A stretch of 64,000 nt of DNA, from assembly GCF_001704415.2 (NCBI RefSeq), contig NC_030808.1, forward strand, positions 135,423,089-135,487,088. Direction: 5' to 3'. Of the stretch, positions 57,374 to 64,000 are shown piece after piece; the stretch's first letter is position 1; every line of letters begins with the position of its first letter. This DNA comes from Capra hircus. Its lineage: Eukaryota; Chordata; Mammalia; Artiodactyla; Bovidae. The notes below the pieces were generated by a model. The model did not search any database. It was not told the origin of the DNA and was given only the letters and a program-made list of their open reading frames with translations. The position numbers and the translations under genes are program-made.

Positions 57374-58370
57374 AGGAGCTACCCGTGACATCCGAGGTCA
57401 GGGGCAGAAGCCAGGAGGACCTCATGCCTGAGGGGTGGTGGCGGAGAGGAGCTACCCCATGCCTGAGGCCAGGAGCAGTGGCTGGGAGGAGCAACCCCAT
57501 ATCCAGACAGAGGTGGCTGCATGGGCGCAGGAGGGCCTAGAGGAGCTATTCCATGGTCAAGGTCAGGAGGGGCAGCAGTGAGGAGATACCCCTCATCCAA
57601 GGTAAGGAGCAGCGGCTGCAGTTTGCTGGAGCAGCTGTGAAGAGATACCCCACATCCAAGGTAAGAGAAACCCAAGTAAGATGGTAGGTGTTGCAAGAGG
57701 GCATCAGAGGGCAGACATACTGAAACCATACTCACAGAAAACGAGTCAATCTAATCACACTAGAACCACAGCCTGGTCTAACTCAATGAAACTAAGCCAT
57801 GCCATGTGGGGGTCACCCAAGATGGGCAGGTCATGGTGGAGAGGTCTGACAGAATGTGGTCCACTGGAGAAGGGAATGGCAAACCACTTCAGTATTCTTG
57901 CCTTGAGAGCCCCATGAACAGTATGAAAAGGCAAAATGATAGGATACTGAAAGAGGAACTCCCCAGGTCAGTAGGTACCCAGTATGCTACTGGAGATGAG
58001 TGGGAGAAATAACTCTGGAAAGAATGAAGGGTTGGAGCCAAAGCAAAAACAATACCCAGCTGTGGATGTGACTGGTGATAGAAGCAAGGTCTGATGCTGT
58101 AAAGAGCAATATTGCATAGGAACCTGGAATGTCAGGTCCATGAATCAAGGCAAATTGGAAGTGGTCAAACAGGAGATGGCAAGAAAGAACATTGACATTC
58201 TAGGAATCAGTGAACTAAAATGGACTGGAATGGGTGAATTTAACTCAGATGACTATTATATCTACTACTGCGGGCAGGAATCCCTTAGAAGAAATGGAGT
58301 AGCCATCATGGTCAACAGAAGAGTCCAAAATGCAGTACTTGGATGCAATCTCAAAAATGACAGAATGATC
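57374..58370 (+). mobile_element. BovB 5' UTR and ORF start, inverted relative to the body
   Basis: Plus-oriented BovB 5' region with repeated 'gaggagataccccacatcc'-like motifs, then the ORF start reading MNQGKLEVVKQEMARKNIDI, LGISELKWTGMGEFNSDDYY and GVAIMVNRRVQNAVLGCNLK, ending at NDRMI where the minus-oriented body begins with the same NDRMI. This gives a near-complete element of about 3.57 kb with one inversion. Confidence 0.94.
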
Positions 58371-58378
58371 GCCATACT

Positions 58379-59984
58379 AGTTTAGCTTAATTACGTTTCC
58401 TCCAAATAGGACTGGTCTTCCATCAGCAAGGTGGAAGATGAGCATGGCTGTTGAGTAGGCTTCTGACAGTGTCTGCCCTGAGGTGTTCACAGGCCACCTG
58501 GGAAGCCAGACAAAACAATAACAGCTAATGGTATGTAGCTGTGGCGCTAATGGTGCAAAGATGGTGGGGGGTACTTCTGGGATGTGACAGGTGAGTGGGG
58601 TCTTGCAGGCCTGAGAAAGATTTCTTCAGCTGAAGAAGTGGGCAGAGGAGAGGAAACAGCACAGGGAAGGGTGGTCAGGAACGGGCTGGAAGGGAGACTT
58701 TAGGAGTCAGGAGTGGGTGCCGAGATTAGAAGAGAGGCAGGAGAAGTGGGTGATCCCAGGTCATGGAGGCATTGAATGGTGGGCTCGAGAGGCTGGACTT
58801 GATCCTGAGAGTGGTCAGAACGCTTTGGACGTTTGAAGCCAGCAAGTAGCTGATTAGCTGAACCACTTTTCAAGGGAAAGCCTATGTTTCTCAGTCTTGC
58901 ATGTACGCTTCTCAGGGGATACGTGGTGGTGTGGCTGGGGCTTTTGAAGTTACAGAAGGAATGAGTGCATCTCCTCACATGTAAGTGACTGGTTTGAGAA
59001 GAAAAAAGAAACTTATCCCCAGTAAGCAACTTAGAATTTTATTTTGATAATGAAACGAGCAAAGTAAGACACAGGATTTTCAAGAATAATGAAGATAAAA
59101 GAGAAGACTTTAAAGAAATTATGAGTTTGTGGTGGACTTCTTAAGGCTATGATCCTAGTCATCCAAAGTCTACATTTACTGTCATCTATAATCAGGTGAT
59201 TGGTGGTGGGACAGTTGCAGAGCCCTGGAGCCAGTAGGGAGGGCAGCAAGAAACTGTCTTAACCCTGCTCGCAGGATGTTCTTTACCTGCCCAAGATCTC
59301 TGAAGGAATGTTTCCCTGGAAAGTATCCTTTTCAGACAAGTTCACAGGGAGTATCAGGCACTTTGTAATTCAGTGTGAGTTTATCTAAGCATACTCTACT
59401 GGCTAGTTCTATTGTCAACCCTGTTAAAAGGGAACTATGTTTCCGCAATCCCTTTCCTGTTTGGTTTCAGGCTAGAGTTGCCCAAAAGAGGAACTTGCAC
59501 CAAACTGGGGAGGTGAGAGAGAAGCAGCAGCCATTCCCCCCTGGATGTCATCATGATTACATGCAGTGCCATGCGAAGAGGTACCAGTGCATTCTGGCAG
59601 CCCTAGCCCTCCTGCGCTCTGAATCCAGCTCTTCTATCCAAGTGGTGTCCCTGATGACCAACAGCAGCAGCAAGCCCATGGCCAGATGCTGTGGGCCCAC
59701 AGCCCACACAGCTTCCCTATCAGTTTCCCCGTTGCACTCCCCTGGGATGTGCTTCTCCCAATGATAGGCTGGCAACTCTCCCACCTCACTCTTCCTTTCT
59801 GACTTCCGCTTCCATGCTCCTCTCATGATTGCATAAGGTTTAATCCCAAATTCCTTATCCCAGAGCTCACTTCGGTTCTGCTTCCCTGATTGGACTCGAT
59901 TGATATACATAATTTCCTTTTGATGTTTCACTCAGGCCTGAGGACAGAGAGGTTTTAATGGAAAATAAAGTGAGGAGGTAATCT
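58379..59984. other. MLT1 remainder then unique intergenic sequence
   Basis: 58371-58450 completes the interrupted MLT1. The rest, purine-rich at 58550-58800, holds no recognised gene; frames at 58700-59029 and 59375-59764 have no family motif. Confidence 0.45.
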
Positions 59985-60172
59985 CTAGCAGGGACCAACT
60001 GCATAGTAGAGGGAACTAAACATTGTTCTATATTTGGTAACAACTTATAAGGGAAAAGAATCTGAAAAAAATATGTATGTATATATAACTGAATGACTTT
60101 CCTCTACACCTGAAATGAACACAAATTTGTAAATCAACTATACTCCAATAAAAAAAAACTAATTAAAAAAGA
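59985..60172 (+). mobile_element. Artiodactyl L1 3' end
   Basis: 'gttctatatttggtaacaac', 'ctctacacctgaaatgaaca', 'aatcaactatactccaataa' and an A-rich tail. Confidence 0.75.
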
Positions 60173-62651
60173 GACAGGAGGCAATCTTTTAAGCTGTGAC
60201 AATATTTGAAAGATGAGACTGGACAGGACATGGCAGTGGGAGGCTGTAAGCCCAAAAAGCAGTGAGGCCTCCCACCCTGCCCCCCCACCATGGGCAAGGA
60301 ATAGAGGGCTGTGCAGAGGTGAGACAGCAACAGTGAAGGATGGTCCCCACTTCCTGCTTTCAGCACGACCTGCCTCTGACGGCAGCTTGCTCATTCTCTT
60401 CTGGCTTTCAGAATGGTTGTTTAACAGATGACGCTTTCATGCCCGAGAGAAACAGAATAGAAAAAAACATACACAAAAGCAAGAGCAGTGGAAAAGAGAA
60501 CACTGAGAAAGAAGACAGTCCCACACGGGATTCGTTAGTCTGGACAGGACTCTGAAGAATTCCTTTTGTGGCACTGACTTTATAAAACTACATCCTTCTG
60601 TATTGTCCTTATATCTGGGATCATAGATGACAGAAGTAGACCTCCCTTTATATTTTGAGAATGTTGTCTATTCCATTGTTCATGATTCTATACATAAAGA
60701 TCCATGTAAAAATTGACCTTTAAAAGTGCACAAGTGGGAAAAATCTGGACTCTTGCCATTCATTTATAAGGCAAAAAGAAGTATGATATTTCTATTTTTC
60801 TTCTCGTCCTGGTTGCCAGGAAACTCAGATACACGTTTTATGATTGTAGGCAGGAGTGTCCTTTAGTCTAAGGTAGTTCTGTCTTTCTGTACTTAGTTCC
60901 CTTGAGTGTCAGTCCTTGAAAAGTTTCTTTGAGAATGCTTAAGGCAATTTTGTGTTTGTTGAATTTGCCAAAGGTCCTTCCTCTTGCCTTTTTTTTTTTT
61001 TCCATTTTGGAGACAACCTAGAGAGGGCATATTTCATTTCTGATAACTTGGCACCATTCCTTCCATTCCACCCAAGAGACAAACGTAGTTCTTGACTGGG
61101 AGGAACACAAAGAAGGTGAAAGCTGTATTTCCAGTTTGGAGAGAAATGAAATTGCGCTTGCGCGTGGGTCATATCTATATATATGGTTATTTTTGTCATG
61201 AGATACAGCCAAGACATGGAGCACCTTCAGGACTGCTCATCTGTGTGGAAAAAGGCTTAGTGGTTTTCTCCTAAATAGTCAGCGAGGAGTTTTCAGACTC
61301 ATATAATGCACAGGTTACCGTGGAGCCCTTGGGCTCCTTCTATTGGTTCCTCAGCTTACTCATTTTTAGGTAATGGTCCAATTACTAAAATGCAAAAATC
61401 ACATAAATTGTTGTCGAGTAGAAACATGTACAGGTGACTTTATTCTTTTCCAACTTTTTGAAACTGTAGTTATATGATTTGTAATTAAAATTAAATTTAT
61501 AAAGAAAAGTTTGTTATGACAACAAAGTGAATTCCCTGTTGTAAGGTTGAAGTCCATAAACTTAATCACAACAATCCTATCCTCAGGCTACAGAAAAGTA
61601 GATTAAAATCGACATGGATAATTTAATCTGAAGCCCTGAAGGGAATTCAATCTGGTTTCAGAGTAAGAGAAAACAATAAATGTCAAGGAAAATTCAATCT
61701 CACTTCATTGGAGAAATGAAGGATCTGTGTAGCACAGACCAGGTTAACTATCAGTAAAATGGCAAAAAATGATGTAGTTGTTACATAAACGTATCATAGC
61801 AAAGCCAAATACACAGACATACTCTGTGTACACGTGCAAGCACACCCACACAACATAAGTGCCTTTAAAGCAAGAACTTTTTCTGTTTTGTGGTATTCCC
61901 AGAGACCAAAACACTGTCTTACAGTAGTAGGTACTCAAGTCTATTTCAAATATAAATAACATAGAAAGATAGCAGCATGCACCCTTAGACAGTGGCATAT
62001 TCTCCATAAGTATTTGTGCTAAGAGAACATATAGATTCTTAATTTAATATAATAATATATATGAGGGAGTAAGCTAAGACCAGCAGAATGGGTTGAAGAG
62101 GATATTGCAGAACTGAATAAAAGTTAGTACTATTTGATATATAACAAGTAAACCTGATATATTAAGAGCTATGAATATATATAGCTGAAAGTCAAATTTT
62201 GGTGGAGAGTCTTGAGATAATCAGAATGAATGTGGAGAAAAGGGAAAATAAATTAGACAGGAGATGATAGACATGAAGAGGGCAAAGGTGACTCTTTGAT
62301 GGCTTTGAAGTAGAGACTCTTGCAGATGGAATAGAACATGTATTCAGAGATGTAATATAAAAAATTTACTTTAAAATGAAAGAAGAATAAAATTTTTAGG
62401 CAGATAGGGCATATCACATGTAAAAAGTGATTAAAAATGATGGTACTCGGAGCAGATCTGCAGTCTGATTTAAGATCTTGAAAAATGAAGACAAACTATT
62501 CAAGTGTCCAGGAAGAAGCAGTGGGAGGTAGACAGGCCTCAGACTTTTCCACAACAGTCCAAGCCAAAGACTATGAAGTAAAGTCTGCCAAGTTCTGAGG
62601 GAAACAAAACGTGAGCTGGGAACACTACCTAGTCAATTCTTATCCAAATGT
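60173..62651. other. Unique, AT-rich intergenic sequence
   Basis: No exon recognised. Points seen: T-run at about 60988-60999; a perfect NRF1-type GCGCTTGCGC at 61154-61163 in otherwise CpG-poor DNA; TA-rich stretch just after it. Confidence 0.45.
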
Positions 62652-62662
62652 AACAGAACCAG

Positions 62663-62930
62663 CGCTGCCAAGTCGCTTCAGTCATGTGCGACTCTGTGCG
62701 ACCCCATAGACGGCAGCCCATCAGGCTCCCCTGTCCTTGGGATTCTCTAGGCAAGAACACTGGAGTGGGTTGCCATTTCCTTCTCCAATGCATGAAAGGG
62801 GAAAGTGAAAGTGAAGTCACTCAGTTGTGTCCGACTCTTTGTGACCGCATGGACTGCAGCCCACCAGGCTCCTCTGTCCATGGGATTTTCCAGGCAAGAG
62901 TACTGGAGTGGGGTGCCATCGCCTTCTCCA
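62663..62930 (-). mobile_element. BOV-A2 SINE with 11-bp target duplication
   Basis: Complement of BOV-A2; perfect AACAGAACCAG at 62652-62662 and 62931-62941. Confidence 0.95.
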
Positions 62931-63189
62931 AACAGAACCAGTGAGACATGCTCAAACATGAAGGAAGTCAAGAAGTCCAGTACCCATCAGTCACCAGCAC
63001 TTAGAAAATTCACTAAAGATAAATTGATTTAAACAGAGATGAAACATAATAAAGAATCTAAGAATGAAAAAGCTGTGGTTAAAGTACTCATAGCTAAATA
63101 TGGACAGACTAAGGCTGATAACAAAAGGATTTACATTTTCGGAAAAAAAATGTGAACACTGCAAGTCTTGATTAAATAAAAATGATGTG

Positions 63190-63192
<3 letters not shown>

Positions 63193-63220
<28 letters not shown>
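63193..63220. repeat. Poly(A) run of 28
   Basis: Uninterrupted A-run; no clear retro-element 3' end precedes it, so it could be the tail of a diverged element or a simple repeat. Confidence 0.9.
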
Positions 63221-63324
63221 GATACCAAGAGAAAGAGAAGGAAAAAGAGAAAAGGTGTAGCTGTGTTAACAAGTGCATGTTTTCTAGTGTAACAAACTGA
63301 TACTACATAAAAACTGAAATGCAT

Positions 63325-63440
63325 TTTATTTTTTTATTTTTGGCCACACTGTGCAGCTTATGGGATCTTAATTCCCCTACCAGGGATCAGACCTGTGCCC
63401 CCTGCAGTGGGAGCACTGATTTAAACACAGGACTGGCAGT
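63325..63440 (-). mobile_element. tRNA-type SINE (short form)
   Basis: 'ttttggccacactgtgcagc', 'taccagggatcagacctgtg', with a decayed head at the right end. Confidence 0.78.
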
Positions 63441-63444
63441 TTAA

Positions 63445-64000
63445 GTTAAGTCACTCAGTCATGTCCAGCTCTTTGTGACCTCATGGACTGCACCACACCA
63501 AGCCACCATGTCCATCACCAGCTCCTGGAGCTCATTCAACCTCATGTCCATTGAGTCGGTGATGCCATCCAACCATCTCATCCTCTGTCATTCCCTTCTC
63601 CTCCCACCTTCAATCATTCCCAACATCAGGGTCTTTTCCAATAAGTCAGGTCTTTGCATCAGGTGGCCAAATATTGGAATTTCAGCTTCAGCATCAGTCC
63701 TTCCAATGAATATTCAGGACTGATTTCCTTCAGGATGAACTGGTTGGATCTCCTTGCTGTCCAAGGGACTCTCAAGAGCCTTCTCTAATACTACAGTTCA
63801 AAAGCATCAGTTCTTTAGCACTCAGCTTTCTTTATAGTCCAACTCTTACATCCATATGTGACTACTGGAAAACCATAGCTTTGACTAGATGGACCTTTGT
63901 TGGAAAAGTAATGTCTCTGCTTTTTAATATGCTGTCTAGGTTGGTCATAGGTTGCTTTCTTCCAAGGAGAAAGCATCTTTTAATTTCATGGCTGCAGTCA
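63445..64000 (-). mobile_element. BovB 3' part, leaving the window
   Basis: Complement of BovB 3' end ('cactcagtcatgtccagctc') continuing through the region that corresponds to WTARRSNQS and CESWTIKK-type sequence of the other copies; the 5' limit is beyond 64000. Confidence 0.9.

Noticed and set aside
3671..64000. Search for BFSP2 (lens filament protein) exons upstream of CDV3
   Set aside because: No intermediate-filament coding block with splice sites was recognised; the intergenic distance in human, as I recall it, is larger than this window.

Overview
This window looks like nuclear DNA from a ruminant, most likely a bovid. The evidence is the dense interspersed-repeat content that only ruminants carry in this form: BovB (RTE-type) LINEs, BOV-A2 and Bov-tA SINEs, and a ruminant L1 3' end, over a background of old eutherian repeats (MIR, MLT1, MER5, MER20, L1M). 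I see no bacterial, plasmid, phage or CRISPR feature. The species cannot be fixed from sequence alone.

The only protein-coding sequence I can support is the start of CDV3 on the minus strand: coding exon 1 (2634-2873) and exon 2 (1885-1961), joined in frame through consensus splice sites. The gene runs off the left edge; its 3' exons are outside the window. Exon 1 sits in a CpG island (about 2350-3670) that carries CCAAT boxes, GC boxes, a CRE-like site, an NRF1-like site and an E-box, so this island is the CDV3 promoter. Everything from about 3700 to 64000 appears to be intergenic and repeat-rich. From memory of the human locus, BFSP2 is the next gene upstream of CDV3, but I found no BFSP2 exon.

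Region by region: 4-13 kb holds SINEs and two LTRs of one ERV family, one of them inserted into an older repeat whose unoccupied paralogue lies inverted at 18.7-19.0 kb. 13.7-15.9 kb is a BovB interrupted by an L1 3' end. 16-23 kb is old repeats, including three consecutive copies of one mid-aged family. 23.5-25.2 kb is a BovB with inverted 5' part. 25-33 kb is SINEs, MIR, MLT1 and L1 fragments. 33-37 kb holds a U8 snoRNA retropseudogene, a 5S rRNA retropseudogene and two truncated BovBs. 37-47 kb is SINEs, L1, MER20 and nested insertions. 47.6-50.3 kb is a 2.7-kb minisatellite with a 21-bp unit. 54.8-58.4 kb is a near-complete BovB with an inverted 5' third, inserted in an MLT1 LTR. A further BovB begins at 63.4 kb and leaves the window.

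The most informative items are structural: the minisatellite with higher-order duplications, two BovB copies with 5' inversion, an LTR whose exact insertion site can be read from an empty paralogue, and two small-RNA retropseudogenes with perfect target-site duplications. I do not see evidence for a new multi-gene system. Repeat family names come from recognition of consensus-like sequence, and boundaries are approximate by a few to some tens of bases except where a target-site duplication fixes them.
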